This document shows positions 16,923-25,994 of a DNA stretch of 45,852 nucleotides, one piece after another. This stretch comes from Clostridiaceae bacterium (GTDB lineage Bacteria > Bacillota > Clostridia > Tissierellales > Sporanaerobacteraceae). The stretch lies in assembly GCA_019391515.1 (NCBI GenBank), contig JAHXQP010000019.1:1-45852 (forward strand), in the 5' to 3' direction. The notes beneath the pieces were generated by a model that saw only the letters and a program-made list of their open reading frames with translations, was not told where the DNA came from and did no database searches. The number at the start of each line of letters is the position of its first letter. Positions within the stretch are counted from its first letter, which is position 1. Made by a program: the position numbers and the translations under genes.

Positions 16923-17988
16923 TTTTATCACCTATATTTATATTATTATTATTTAAATCCCTATTCACTTTATTATAGTCTTCTACTCTTCCTATATCCA
17001 TCCAATATTCCTTTATATTGTAGCTCCCAAGTTTTAAACCTTCTTTTATACAAACATTCATCAAATCAGTTATTTCAAAATACTTATTCTCCGGAATATA
17101 GTTTATGACCTCAGGATTCATACAATATACTCCAGCATTTATCAAGCAATTTACTTCTGGTTTTTCTTTTATATCTTTTATTATTTTATCTTCAGTTTCT
17201 ATTACTCCATATGGTATTTGTAGAGAATAGTCTCTTACTCCCAGTGTCATATCAAATTTATTTTCCAGATGAAATTTCATCATATTTTCAACATTTAAAT
17301 TAGTAAATATATCTCCATTTGTAACAAAAAAAGGACTATTTAAATAATCTTTAGCCAGACGTATGCCTCCAGCTGTTCCTAATCTCTTCTTCTCTCTTAT
17401 ATAATCTATTTTAACATTATAAGCTTGCCCATCTTGAAAATAGTTTTCTATAATCTCAGCTTTATAGTTTACTGATATAAGCATTCTGTTATATCCATAT
17501 TGTTTAAAATTATTTATAATGTGATATAAAATAGGTTCTTCTCCTACTTTTAACATTGGCTTTGGAATTTCTTTTGTCAAATCTTTTAATCTTGTCCCTA
17601 AACCTCCAGCCATTATAACTACTGGATTTTCTTTCCCTTCTGGAATAAGTATATCATTTATGCTAATAAGATCTAAAACTACTCCATCATTATCTACTAC
17701 CGGTATTTGTTTTACAGCTTTTCGAATAAATAAATCTTTTATTTCATCTCTAGTTGCTGTTGAGTTTATATATATAGGATCAAAATGGACCACTTTATCT
17801 ATAGATTCATAAAGAGGAATCTCCTTAAGAAGAGCTCTTCTTATATCTCCATCCGTAATAGTGCCTACTAATCTGTTTTTTTCGTCTACAACAAGTAATA
17901 TTCCTTTAGCAGTATCATTTAATTTTTTTAACGCATCTAAAAGCTTACATTTTCTTAACACAAATAAATTATTAATATTCTTTTTCAT
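16915..17988 (-). CDS. ptmE: CBS-domain sugar-1-phosphate nucleotidyltransferase (PtmE-like)
   Basis: A 357-aa protein with two N-terminal CBS domains (about 8-115) fused to a sugar nucleotidyltransferase. The latter shows AGGLGTRLKDLTKEIPKPML from about 127 and FVTNGDIFTN. This architecture is that of Campylobacter PtmE, the glucosamine-1-phosphate guanylyltransferase that commits material to legionaminic acid through GDP-sugars. The CBS pair may sense adenine nucleotides. The start at 17988 follows an AAGGTGG site 8 bases upstream, against an in-frame GTG at 18000 that is part of that site. It is the first gene of the leg block. Mannose-1-phosphate specificity cannot be excluded from sequence alone. 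Confidence 0.85.
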   Translation of the reverse strand: MKKNINNLFVLRKCKLLDALKKLNDTAKGILLVVDEKNRLVGTITDGDIRRALLKEIPLYESIDKVVHFDPIYINSTATRDEIKDLFIRKAVKQIPVVDNDGVVLDLISINDILIPEGKENPVVIMAGGLGTRLKDLTKEIPKPMLKVGEEPILYHIINNFKQYGYNRMLISVNYKAEIIENYFQDGQAYNVKIDYIREKKRLGTAGGIRLAKDYLNSPFFVTNGDIFTNLNVENMMKFHLENKFDMTLGVRDYSLQIPYGVIETEDKIIKDIKEKPEVNCLINAGVYCMNPEVINYIPENKYFEITDLMNVCIKEGLKLGSYNIKEYWMDIGRVEDYNKVNRDLNNNNINIGDKND

Positions 17989-18435
17989 AACTAAAACCAC
18001 CTTATAAAATTTATGATTAAGATTTTAAACCACCGATAACTTGAAGTAAAATATATTTAAATGTTCAGATTTAATTCTAAGAACAAAGTCTTGTGTTTTA
18101 TAAATCTAATATTATATTCTAAAATCTCATTATAACAATTTGTTTTTTAATATAGAATCGTAAAATTCTTAGTTTTAAGATATTTATCTATCATTAATAA
18201 AAGTCATTATCTATATTTATAAGAATCTAGGTTTTGTTGAAAAACGAAAGACAATTGGCATGTCCTATATAATTATTTTTTTCTCTTTCTACATCAGGGA
18301 TATATGTTTACTACTTTGTCCATATCTACTGAATATTTATAAACTTTACAAAATATATAGGTATGTCAGCCATTTTAATTTCCTAATATAATTTTTCACT
18401 ATAAGATTATAAAAATAAAAATTATATATCTATTC
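17989..18435 (-). other. 447-base non-coding leader upstream of ptmE
   Basis: No supported gene on either strand. It holds the only promoter candidate I find for the polysaccharide operon (18111-18138), giving an untranslated leader of about 110 bases. I recognise no riboswitch or JUMPStart-like element. No hairpin with a T-run is visible after murJ, so read-through from murJ is possible. Confidence 0.5.
18111..18138 (-). promoter_or_regulatory. Candidate sigma-A promoter for ptmE and the polysaccharide operon
   Basis: On the minus strand TTGTTA (18138-18133) and TATAAT (18116-18111) are 16 bases apart. Transcription would start near 18104, about 115 bases before the ptmE start. In AT-rich DNA a chance match is possible. 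Confidence 0.45.
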
Positions 18436-19998
18436 CTAATCCGTCTTGTTTTTTTGTACTTTCATTCTAAGCCTATCTATAATAAACTGTATCTCTTCTA
18501 TTTTAAACACATAACATAATACAAAATAAATAGCTACTCCTATTCCAACTGATAATAGGAAAGCTAGTAAATCTAATATTTTTCTTCCATCTACCATTGG
18601 GAAAAGTCCATTGTATATTGCATAAACCGTAATTCCCATAACTATAGAGGCAACTATAGATTTTGTAAAGCAAGATAAATATTTTTTTATATTTATGTTA
18701 CCTAATTTCTTTCTTAAACTATTAATTAAAAGTAAAGTTGTAGAAATTGAAGCAATACTAGTTGCTAAAGCCAATCCTCTATGTCCCATAAATCTTACCA
18801 GAATCAAATTTAACACTATATTTATCCCTACAGATATAGCTCCGTTTATCATTGGAGTCCTAGTATCCTGCAACGAGTAATATACTTTATTTAACGTGAT
18901 ATTTAAAGCCATGGCTACCATTCCAATTGAGTAAAATATTACAGCTTGAGATGTCATAAGAGTTGCCGTACTATCAAAAGCTCCTCCTTGGAAGAATATC
19001 CTAACAAAAGGCCCTGCAAGTATTATGAGACCTATGGTAGCTGGTATAGTTATTATAAGAACTATATTTATACCATAGCCCATAATTTCCTTTAAAGAAT
19101 CCAGATTCTCTTTATTAGATTCTTTTGAAAGCATTGGAAAAATAACAGTAGCTATAGCTGTAACAAATACTCCTAGAACTATACTATTTATTCTTGATCC
19201 ATAGTTTAAAGCAGATATACTACCTTTAGTAAGACCAGAAGCTAAGGATTTATCTACTATTATATTTAGTTCATTTATAGCTGAACCTATTAGAACTGGA
19301 AGAGTAAGTGCTAAAGCTTTTCTTAAGTACCTATCTTTAAGATCTATTTTAAATTTATATTTATATCCTAATTTCTTTGCTGAGGGTATCTGAATGAGTA
19401 CTTGAGACAGTGCTGCTACTACACTAGCAACCATAAGACCTACTATCCCTTGTTTGCTAGCCAACGCTAGCAAGAAGCCTATATATATTAAGTTAAAGGG
19501 TAGACTCATTGCAGCTGGTGCTGTAAAGCTTTCACTGCTTTCTAGAAAACCTTTAAATATATAGGTCATTCCCATGAATAGTACTATTGGGATACCTATT
19601 CTATTTAATTTCACTGCCAAGTCAAATTGCTTGCCTTCAAAACCTCTAGCTACAATTTTTATTATAGCAGGTGAAAATATCCATCCCAATATCATTATAA
19701 TAATGGCTATAAAAAATACTACATTTAATATATTATTCATATAGTCTATTTTTCTTTCTTTTCCATGTCTGACTTCTATTTCTGAAAATAGAGGAATAAC
19801 TGTAGTGTTTATTGCTGCTCCTATCATAGTCATAACCATTGTAGTTGCTGTCATAGCTATGAAATATGTATCTGTTTCCCATCCTGATCCAAATTTTTTC
19901 GCTATCAATACTTCTCTTAAAAACCCTAAGAATTTACTTGCGAGGGTGAAAAACATGATTATGGCTGCGGATTTTGCTGCTTTTTTAGCTTTACTCAT
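18436..19998 (-). CDS. murJ: MurJ/MviN-family lipid flippase
   Basis: A 520-aa polytopic membrane protein of the MOP superfamily with about 14 membrane segments. It shows the MurJ N-terminus (KAAKSAAIIMFFTLASKFLGFLREVLIAKKFG) with the conserved arginine, then DTYFIAMT and ALNYGSRI. MurJ moves lipid II across the membrane. The start at 19998 (MSKAKKAAK) has GGAGG 7 bases upstream, so the 18-codon upstream extension is rejected. It has its own promoter and precedes the polysaccharide operon, which lacks a recognisable Wzx. A role in flipping the polysaccharide intermediate is therefore possible but unproven. Confidence 0.88.
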   Translation of the reverse strand: MSKAKKAAKSAAIIMFFTLASKFLGFLREVLIAKKFGSGWETDTYFIAMTATTMVMTMIGAAINTTVIPLFSEIEVRHGKERKIDYMNNILNVVFFIAIIIMILGWIFSPAIIKIVARGFEGKQFDLAVKLNRIGIPIVLFMGMTYIFKGFLESSESFTAPAAMSLPFNLIYIGFLLALASKQGIVGLMVASVVAALSQVLIQIPSAKKLGYKYKFKIDLKDRYLRKALALTLPVLIGSAINELNIIVDKSLASGLTKGSISALNYGSRINSIVLGVFVTAIATVIFPMLSKESNKENLDSLKEIMGYGINIVLIITIPATIGLIILAGPFVRIFFQGGAFDSTATLMTSQAVIFYSIGMVAMALNITLNKVYYSLQDTRTPMINGAISVGINIVLNLILVRFMGHRGLALATSIASISTTLLLINSLRKKLGNINIKKYLSCFTKSIVASIVMGITVYAIYNGLFPMVDGRKILDLLAFLLSVGIGVAIYFVLCYVFKIEEIQFIIDRLRMKVQKNKTD

Positions 19999-20073
19999 TC
20001 TATTTCCTCCCATTAAAACTATGTCGTAAATAGTAGAAAAACATCTGTACATAGTATTATCTTATTTAAGTGG

Positions 20074-20102
20074 ATTATAGCAAAATGATCTTCCTTTTTC
20101 AA
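20074..20102 (-). promoter_or_regulatory. Sigma-A promoter for murJ
   Basis: Minus strand TTGAAA (20102-20097) and TATAAT (20079-20074) with a 17-base spacer, about 70 bases upstream of the murJ start. The rest of the 290-base gap between murJ and the LtaS-like gene shows nothing else apart from the weak hairpin noted separately. Confidence 0.7.
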
Positions 20103-20228
20103 TATCATAGGTTCCATTATATCATAATATTATACCATAAGTCCTAAAATTAATTTCGACTTTCTAAAGACTATTAATCATTAAATATACATGTATAAGT
20201 TCTATTTTTTCCTATAAATAGACAAAAT

Positions 20229-20274
20229 GATACCTACACCCTATTTATATATTTCTAATAAGATGCAGGTATAC
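20229..20274 (-). terminator. Weak terminator-like hairpin after the LtaS-like gene
   Basis: GTATACCTGCA and TGTAGGTATC on the minus strand can pair with mismatches around a loop of about 25 bases, followed by ATTTTG. The T-run is short, so termination is uncertain. Confidence 0.35.
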
Positions 20275-20288
20275 GTTGTACTATGGAA

Positions 20289-22151
20289 TTAATTCATTTC
20301 TTCTTTAATTTCAATCTTTCCTGAACCATTAACCAGTTCTTCTATCAAATTGTTTTCTAGTATATAGTTGGATAGATTTATTTCTCTTATGGTCTTTTCA
20401 TAGTTTTCCTTTGCTTTTTCTAATTCTATCGGTTTCCTTGTTTTCAAATCCTGGCATCTACTATGGTCATATATACCGTCTCCTGCCATGATGAACTGCT
20501 TTTCATTGTCGAAGTAAGAGCCTGTGGGAAGATAGTTTTGTTGTGCCACTAGACTATCTGTTGAATTTAGTAGATCTATACCAAACATTATTCCCTTTTC
20601 ATTTTCCAGTCCCATAATATTTAACATAGTAGGTAGGAAATCCAATTGGCTGCCTACCGTTGATATAGTTTCATTTATATCTTGTCCTGGTACATGGACA
20701 ATTAGTGGAATATTCATTACATCTTGATAGTCATATTTATGGCCTAGGTATTCAGTCATGATCTTCTTGTTCTCTTCATTGGTACAATGTAGGGCAGAAT
20801 GGTCCCCATATAGGGCTATAACTGTGTTTTCATAGAAACCTTCTTTTTTCAATTCCTCTATAAACTCCCCTATAGCCTTGTCTGCATAGTGTATAGATTG
20901 TAGATAATTAGCAAACATAGTGCCTTTATGTTCCTCTTTAATATTTAGAACATGAAGATATTCTGGCATATTAAAAGGGGTATGGCTAGTCAATGTAATC
21001 ATGAAAGAATAGAAAGGTTCTCCCATTTCCTTTATATATGGTATAGATTGTTTGAAAAATTCTTCATCTATTAGACCAAACCCTATTATTTTTTCTACAT
21101 TAAAATCTTCCTTATTTATAAATCTTTCAAATCCTTGCTTTGGATAGGCCTTGTCCCTATTCCAAAACTCTGGCTCATACCCATGGAACACCCAAGATGT
21201 ATATCCTTCATCCCTTAATATCCAAGGTAGTCCATGGAAAGTATTGTCTTCATATAAGGCATAACTTCCATCTTTTATAGTAGGATATAAGGAGTTTTGG
21301 GATACAAACTCTGCATCAGATGTATTTCCTCTACCTACTAGTTGATAGTAGTTGTCAAAGTAGATAGAACTTTGATCTTTTATTAATTTATTTATATTTG
21401 GAGTTATTTCTTGACCTTCATAATAGTTATTTACAACGAAGTTTTGCAATGCTTCTACTTGAATTACTATTAGGTTTTTATCTTTTCCTATACCATTGTG
21501 TTTCTTCTCTTCATTAGAGCTATTCCCTCTTAAAGGTAGCTGATTTTTATCTGAAATTTCTTTTATAGAAAAATCTTCTTCCCCTTCTGCTACTATGTCA
21601 GATTTAAATATATTTCCAAAGTCTTTAAAATGATAGGTATATAGTTCTTGTTTTTCCAATGCTGTTCCATAGCCTAGTGAATAGGTGATCAGGAATATAA
21701 TTGCTGTGACGAGTCCAATTCCACCTGGTACACCTATACGAAATTTTCTATTATATACTTTTCCTTCTCTTTTAATCTTCTTCTTTTTCTTACTCGAATA
21801 TACAAAAAGAAAAGGTATGTCTGCTAAGAATAGTATATTTAATGGATTTAGAAGCTCTTTAACACTATCCCCTACTGCGGCTACCTGTCCCATTTGGCTT
21901 ATCAGTGTAATGGAAGGTAAGCTGTTGAAGTAATGATAGTATAGTGTATCTACGAACATTATTGCAGATATTATATTATAAAAAGAAAAAGCCAATGTTT
22001 GCTTTTTACTATTGTTACTAAAGTATATCAATGTAAAGAAAAATAATGTTATTAAACTACCTACTAAAAATATGAGAATTTGATTGTATTCTATCCTAGT
22101 TAAGTATACAAACAATCCTATTTTTAATATAAGCAATATAGTTAAAAACAT
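20289..22151 (-). CDS. LtaS-family phosphoglycerol transferase/sulfatase-fold protein
   Basis: A 620-aa membrane protein of the lipoteichoic acid synthase family. About five N-terminal membrane segments (1-160) are followed by an extracytoplasmic sulfatase-fold domain. Catalytic features are E233 (QVEALQ), T277 in GRGNTSDAEF, the WVFHGYEPEFWNR loop, LTSHTPF and the metal-binding YGDHSALH. LtaS moves glycerol phosphate from phosphatidylglycerol onto a growing teichoic acid. GGAGG lies 8 bases before the ATG. An alternative is a related phosphoglycerol transferase that decorates a surface polymer. Neighbouring envelope genes agree with either role. Confidence 0.85.
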   Translation of the reverse strand: MFLTILLILKIGLFVYLTRIEYNQILIFLVGSLITLFFFTLIYFSNNSKKQTLAFSFYNIISAIMFVDTLYYHYFNSLPSITLISQMGQVAAVGDSVKELLNPLNILFLADIPFLFVYSSKKKKKIKREGKVYNRKFRIGVPGGIGLVTAIIFLITYSLGYGTALEKQELYTYHFKDFGNIFKSDIVAEGEEDFSIKEISDKNQLPLRGNSSNEEKKHNGIGKDKNLIVIQVEALQNFVVNNYYEGQEITPNINKLIKDQSSIYFDNYYQLVGRGNTSDAEFVSQNSLYPTIKDGSYALYEDNTFHGLPWILRDEGYTSWVFHGYEPEFWNRDKAYPKQGFERFINKEDFNVEKIIGFGLIDEEFFKQSIPYIKEMGEPFYSFMITLTSHTPFNMPEYLHVLNIKEEHKGTMFANYLQSIHYADKAIGEFIEELKKEGFYENTVIALYGDHSALHCTNEENKKIMTEYLGHKYDYQDVMNIPLIVHVPGQDINETISTVGSQLDFLPTMLNIMGLENEKGIMFGIDLLNSTDSLVAQQNYLPTGSYFDNEKQFIMAGDGIYDHSRCQDLKTRKPIELEKAKENYEKTIREINLSNYILENNLIEELVNGSGKIEIKEEMN

Positions 22152-22283
22152 AATTTAAACCTCCAATATAGATTGTTTTCATTATAATTAATTTACACTA
22201 TATTTATTATATATGCAAGATTGATATAGAATACCTATTATTACCTATATCCTTGCCAATTTGTGGTATTTACCTCTAAGCTG

Positions 22284-22312
22284 TTTACATAATATATCTG
22301 TTCTTATATAAT
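22284..22312 (+). promoter_or_regulatory. Sigma-A promoter for the SleB-like hydrolase
   Basis: TTTACA (22284-22289) and TATAAT (22307-22312) with a 17-base spacer, about 80 bases before the ATG at 22401. It is a vegetative-type promoter. I did not see a sporulation-type sequence. Confidence 0.65.
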
Positions 22313-22400
22313 ACCCCTTGTTATAAATCAATGTAAATGGAAAGGGCTGGAATTTAATTTTAAAATATGGGGAAATGAACACTGGAAGGAGTGTATATCT

Positions 22401-23096
22401 ATGAAAAATAGGAAGATAGCATATATCTTATTGGTTATGCTTATGTTGACAGTATTCACTGCACCAGTTTCTGCTAGTGAATATACTAGAACCATGAAAT
22501 TTACAGATCGTGGAGATGATGTTTTAAAGCTACAGAAAGTATTAAACAACAAGGGGTATTACAATTATCATATAGATGGGATATATGGAAAAATAACAGA
22601 AAATGCTGTTATAAAGTTCCAAATAGATAATAAGATAAGAATTGATGGTATTGCAGGACCAGAGACCCAAAAAACTTTATATGATAATTCTACTACCTCT
22701 AAAAATGGGACAAGTTCAAACAAATATACTTCGGGTGATGAATATTGGTTAGCTAGAATCATCCAAGCCGAGGCTGGATCCGAACCTTATAAGGGCAAGG
22801 TAGCCGTTGGAAATGTTATTTTGAACAGAGTAAATTCTAAAGATTTCCCCAATACAATCTATAATGTGATTTTTGAATATTATGGAAGTATTCCGCAATT
22901 CAGCCCAGTACAAGATGGTACGATTTATAACACCCCATCTAAAGATAGTATAAATGCTGCAAAAGATGCCATGAATGGTGTAAGACCAGTTGGCAACTCC
23001 ACATATTTCTTCAATCCAGATAAAGCTAAAGGTAGCTGGATTGTAAATAACAAAACATACGTAACTAGAATTGGTGGACATGTATTCTATAAGTAA
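22401..23096 (+). CDS. Secreted SleB/CwlJ-type cell-wall hydrolase with peptidoglycan-binding domain
   Basis: A 231-aa exported protein. It has a signal peptide (about 1-26, ending APVSAS), a PG_binding_1 domain (about 33-92: DDVLKLQKVLNNKGYYN, IDGIYGKITENAVIKFQ, DGIAGPETQKTL), a short Ser/Thr/Asn linker, then a Hydrolase_2 (SleB/CwlJ) domain. The catalytic domain reads WLARIIQAEAGSEPYKGKVAVGNVILNRV, with the acidic residue in QAEAG, and ends in STYFFNPDKA and GGHVFYK. Such enzymes cut the glycan strands of spore cortex or vegetative wall. Whether this one acts in germination cannot be judged, since no YpeB partner is adjacent. It is a single-gene unit with its own promoter and terminator. 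Confidence 0.88.
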   Translation: MKNRKIAYILLVMLMLTVFTAPVSASEYTRTMKFTDRGDDVLKLQKVLNNKGYYNYHIDGIYGKITENAVIKFQIDNKIRIDGIAGPETQKTLYDNSTTSKNGTSSNKYTSGDEYWLARIIQAEAGSEPYKGKVAVGNVILNRVNSKDFPNTIYNVIFEYYGSIPQFSPVQDGTIYNTPSKDSINAAKDAMNGVRPVGNSTYFFNPDKAKGSWIVNNKTYVTRIGGHVFYK

Positions 23097-23105
23097 AATA
23101 TTCTA

Positions 23106-23140
23106 AAAATAGCCGAAAGATAAATTCTTTCGGTTATTTT
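23106..23140. terminator. Bidirectional intrinsic terminator
   Basis: The stem CCGAAAGA/TCTTTCGG with flanking A/T pairs and a TAAAT loop is followed by T-runs in both directions. It separates the convergent hydrolase and uxuA genes. Confidence 0.85.
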
Positions 23141-23160
23141 TAAACAACATTATTTTCCTT

Positions 23161-24222
23161 CTAACACTTTATAATACTCTTGTCTACTTTCCCTAATGTT
23201 TCCCAAATACCCGCTATATACATTGCACCTAAGGCTCTATCATATAACCCATAGCCAGGTCTACCTGTCTCTCCCCATATCATCCTTCCATGATCTGGAC
23301 GAAGGTAACCATTGAATTTATTCTTATAAAGTACTTTCATAATCTCTACTATATCTAAAGATCCTTCCGAAGAGTAGTGAGCACTTTCTTCAAAACTACT
23401 ATTTCCTACTAATTTAATATTTCTAACATGCATAAAATGGATTCTTTCTTGTGAAGAATACTTATCTACCATTTTTATTACATCATTAAAATCTCCACTT
23501 CCAAGAGAGCCTGTACAAAATGTTAGACCATTGTATTTGTTGTCTACAATTTTTAAAAATCTATCAATATTTTCTTCTGTAGTTATAATTCTTGGCAGCC
23601 CAAATATAGGCCATGGTGGGTCATCTGGATGAATTGCCATCTTTACATCATTTGCCTCTGCTACAGGTATTATTTCTTTTAAAAAGTATTCTAGGTTTTC
23701 CCAAAGGTCCTCTTCATCTATTTTTGAATATTTATGAAATACATCTTTTAATTCTTCTTTAGTATAACTAGAATCCCAGCCAGGAAGGGACAATTCTCCC
23801 TTTAGTGGATCAATTTTATCAATTTGCTCTTTATAATAAACTAAGGCTGTTGATCCATCAACTAAAGTTCTGTCTAATTCTGAACGAGTCCAATCAAATA
23901 CTGGCATAAAATTGTAACATATTACCTTTATTCCTGCTTTTGCTAGATTCCTAATATTTACTTTATAGTTCTCAATATATTCGTCCCTTGTAGGAGCTCC
24001 AAGCTTTATATCTTCATGTACAGGAACGCTTTCTATAACATCAAAATTAAATCCTGCTTTTTCTACTTCTTCCTTTAATTTTATTATGCTTTCCATACTC
24101 CATACTTCTCCAACAGGCACATCATATATAGCAGTTACAATACTATCTATACTTGGTATTTGTCTTATATATTCAACCTTTACTGGATCTTCTTCACCAT
24201 ACCATCTAAATGACAATTTCAT
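23161..24222 (-). CDS. uxuA: Mannonate dehydratase
   Basis: A 353-aa UxuA-family enzyme converting D-mannonate to 2-keto-3-deoxy-D-gluconate (KDG). It shows the family start [26 protein letters not shown], the metal-site [23 protein letters not shown] and, near the end, the catalytic [10 protein letters not shown] and [13 protein letters not shown]. Length is normal for the Gram-positive form. It ends the minus-strand sugar-acid cluster, 11 bases after the YiaK-like gene. KDG would pass to kdgK and eda on the other side of the locus. Confidence 0.93.
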   Translation of the reverse strand: MKLSFRWYGEEDPVKVEYIRQIPSIDSIVTAIYDVPVGEVWSMESIIKLKEEVEKAGFNFDVIESVPVHEDIKLGAPTRDEYIENYKVNIRNLAKAGIKVICYNFMPVFDWTRSELDRTLVDGSTALVYYKEQIDKIDPLKGELSLPGWDSSYTKEELKDVFHKYSKIDEEDLWENLEYFLKEIIPVAEANDVKMAIHPDDPPWPIFGLPRIITTEENIDRFLKIVDNKYNGLTFCTGSLGSGDFNDVIKMVDKYSSQERIHFMHVRNIKLVGNSSFEESAHYSSEGSLDIVEIMKVLYKNKFNGYLRPDHGRMIWGETGRPGYGLYDRALGAMYIAGIWETLGKVDKSIIKC

Positions 24223-24233
24223 GTAAATCCCCC

Positions 24234-25238
24234 TTACATACTTTTAATTCTTTCCCAAATTTCATCTACTACTGGTATTCCATTTAAAAGATTATCTTTT
24301 CTTACGGATATGACCCTTTCTCCTGGATAACGTATTTTTGTATTTTCTTCTGCTGGCTCTGATTTTTTTAAATCTTCCAATACCCGATTTACAATATCAT
24401 CAGATACTTCAGTAGGATTAAATTTGCTAGGATCAATGGCAATTAAAACTTGAGATAGGCCATATTCATCTTCAAATTTTTTCCCAATTTCTGATGTAGA
24501 AAATCCTCCAGATAAAATTGTTGCTATTAAATCAAATCCAATAGACATGCCTGAGCCTTTCCAGAATCCAATAGGTAATACCCGCCATGTTTTTTCGATT
24601 TCAACTGGATTTGTTGTTATTTTCCCTTCTGTATCGAATCCTCCAGCTACTGGAAGCTCTTTTCCTTTCAATTTATATTCTTCTATTTTTCCATAAGAGA
24701 ATTGTGACATTGCTGTGTCTACTACTACATGCTCCCCATTACTTCTAGGTATGGACATTACAAATGGATTGTTACCTATTCTTCTATCTTTAGCTCCCCA
24801 TACAGGCATATTTGGCATAGTATTGGTCCAACAAATACCTATACATCCTGCATCTGCGGCTTGCCACCCATAAGAACCAGCCCTCATCCAATGGTTTGTA
24901 TTTCCTAAAGCTACAATGCCTATGCCATATTCTTTTGAAAGTTCAATGGCTCTATTCATAGCATTTTTGGCATTTAAATTTCCCATTCCTTTTTTTCCAT
25001 TCCATCTTTCTAAAGCACCAAAACCTTCTACTTTTTCTGCTTTAGCCTTCACATCTATATATCCTTTGTCAATATATTCAATAACCCTTGGAAACCTATT
25101 GACACCATGGGAATAAACCCCATCTAAACTATTCTCAGCAAATAGCTTGGCAGATTCATGGGCATCTTCTTTATTTAAGCCTTTCTTAACTAGTATCCTT
25201 TCAAATTCTTTAACCATATCATCAAATTTAATCCTCAT
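24234..25238 (-). CDS. Ldh2/YiaK-family NAD(P)H-dependent oxidoreductase
   Basis: A 334-aa malate/L-lactate dehydrogenase-superfamily (Ldh2/YlbC/YiaK) enzyme. It has [19 protein letters not shown] with the catalytic histidine, [42 protein letters not shown], and [21 protein letters not shown]. It is closest in feel to YiaK, the 2,3-diketo-L-gulonate reductase. In this cluster, next to uxuA and with no UxuB in the window, it may instead be a hexulosonate (fructuronate-type) reductase yielding mannonate. That is inference. The gene follows a strong terminator, so its transcription may differ from that of the upstream genes. Confidence 0.82.
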   Translation of the reverse strand: MRIKFDDMVKEFERILVKKGLNKEDAHESAKLFAENSLDGVYSHGVNRFPRVIEYIDKGYIDVKAKAEKVEGFGALERWNGKKGMGNLNAKNAMNRAIELSKEYGIGIVALGNTNHWMRAGSYGWQAADAGCIGICWTNTMPNMPVWGAKDRRIGNNPFVMSIPRSNGEHVVVDTAMSQFSYGKIEEYKLKGKELPVAGGFDTEGKITTNPVEIEKTWRVLPIGFWKGSGMSIGFDLIATILSGGFSTSEIGKKFEDEYGLSQVLIAIDPSKFNPTEVSDDIVNRVLEDLKKSEPAEENTKIRYPGERVISVRKDNLLNGIPVVDEIWERIKSM

Positions 25239-25296
25239 ATATAATCTCTCCCTTCATATAATTATGGATTTCTTCCCTTTTTGACATTTAAATTTT

Positions 25297-25330
25297 AAAA
25301 AGGAATATGGTCCTTTCCATATTCCTTTTT
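25297..25330 (-). terminator. Intrinsic terminator inside the sugar-acid cluster
   Basis: A perfect 14-bp stem (AAAAAGGAATATGG, complement at 25317-25330) with a 6-base loop; on the minus strand TTTTTAAAATTT follows. It lies just after the HEXXH gene and before the YiaK-like gene, which face the same way, so it would reduce or stop read-through into yiaK-uxuA. Confidence 0.8.
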
Positions 25331-25340
25331 GTAAACCAAC

Positions 25341-25994
25341 CTATATTTTTTTAGATATTGAGTCTATTATATTTTCATAAATTTCTATTGCTAAATCTTT
25401 ATTATGTGGATAGAGTAATAACACATCTAAAATATTTGGTGAAAAATCTAAATTTAAAAGCTCCTTAGCAAAAGCCATACCTGCAATTTCATCTTGTGCT
25501 ACTAGCCTAGATTTATATTTAAATTTTCCAATTGACCAAAGGATTATTTTATTTGTATTTATATATAAATTTTCATCATGTTCTTGAAAATGGTGGAATA
25601 TTTCATGAGCTATAACTATATCTTCTAGTTCTACATTTTTTAGTGCAACTAGATCCCATTCTTCTATTAAATCGGTACCTAATTTTATATTGTCTGTATA
25701 TATTGTTATTTTATTTGGCTTTTGATATGTTCCGAAATAAATATATTCTAGTCCACTATTAGTATCTTTCTTGCATAGTTCTAAATCAAGTACCTTTAGA
25801 TATTCAACTATATCCTTAAAGCCATATTTTCTTTTCAATCCTCTTGCTACTTCTCTTCCACATTCTAAAGATTTTTCTATTATTTCTTCCTTTAGTTTTG
25901 CATCCACTTTATCTCGAATAGGATCATGGGAAAATATATAGTATCCAAATTCTTTATCCGAAAGCTTCATCAAATATTCTATTTTTTCTTTCAT
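25341..25994 (-). CDS. Uncharacterised protein with HEXXH zincin motif
   Basis: I do not recognise a named family for this 217-aa protein. It has no signal peptide or membrane segment, so it should be cytoplasmic. A metalloprotease-like HEIFHH (130-135) follows a hydrophobic run (EDIVIAHEIFHHFQEH), and about 35 residues later VAQDEIAGMAFAKELL offers E169 as a possible third zinc ligand, as in gluzincins and ImmA-like proteins. Its start codon overlaps the stop of the hydantoinase-like gene (TAATG), which suggests coupled translation and a shared task. No substrate can be proposed with confidence. A role in processing the hydantoinase-like protein, or as a metal-dependent hydrolase, is possible. 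Confidence 0.75.
   Translation of the reverse strand: MKEKIEYLMKLSDKEFGYYIFSHDPIRDKVDAKLKEEIIEKSLECGREVARGLKRKYGFKDIVEYLKVLDLELCKKDTNSGLEYIYFGTYQKPNKITIYTDNIKLGTDLIEEWDLVALKNVELEDIVIAHEIFHHFQEHDENLYINTNKIILWSIGKFKYKSRLVAQDEIAGMAFAKELLNLDFSPNILDVLLLYPHNKDLAIEIYENIIDSISKKI

Noticed and set aside
18001-18435. Possible riboswitch or JUMPStart-like leader before ptmE
   Set aside because: No conserved aptamer sequence, no paired terminator/antiterminator and no JUMPStart-like sequence could be seen.
18436-19998. Calling this MOP-family protein Wzx for the polysaccharide locus
   Set aside because: The N-terminal KFLGFLREVLIAKKFG and overall layout are MurJ-like, and it has its own promoter. A shared flippase role is only noted as a possibility.
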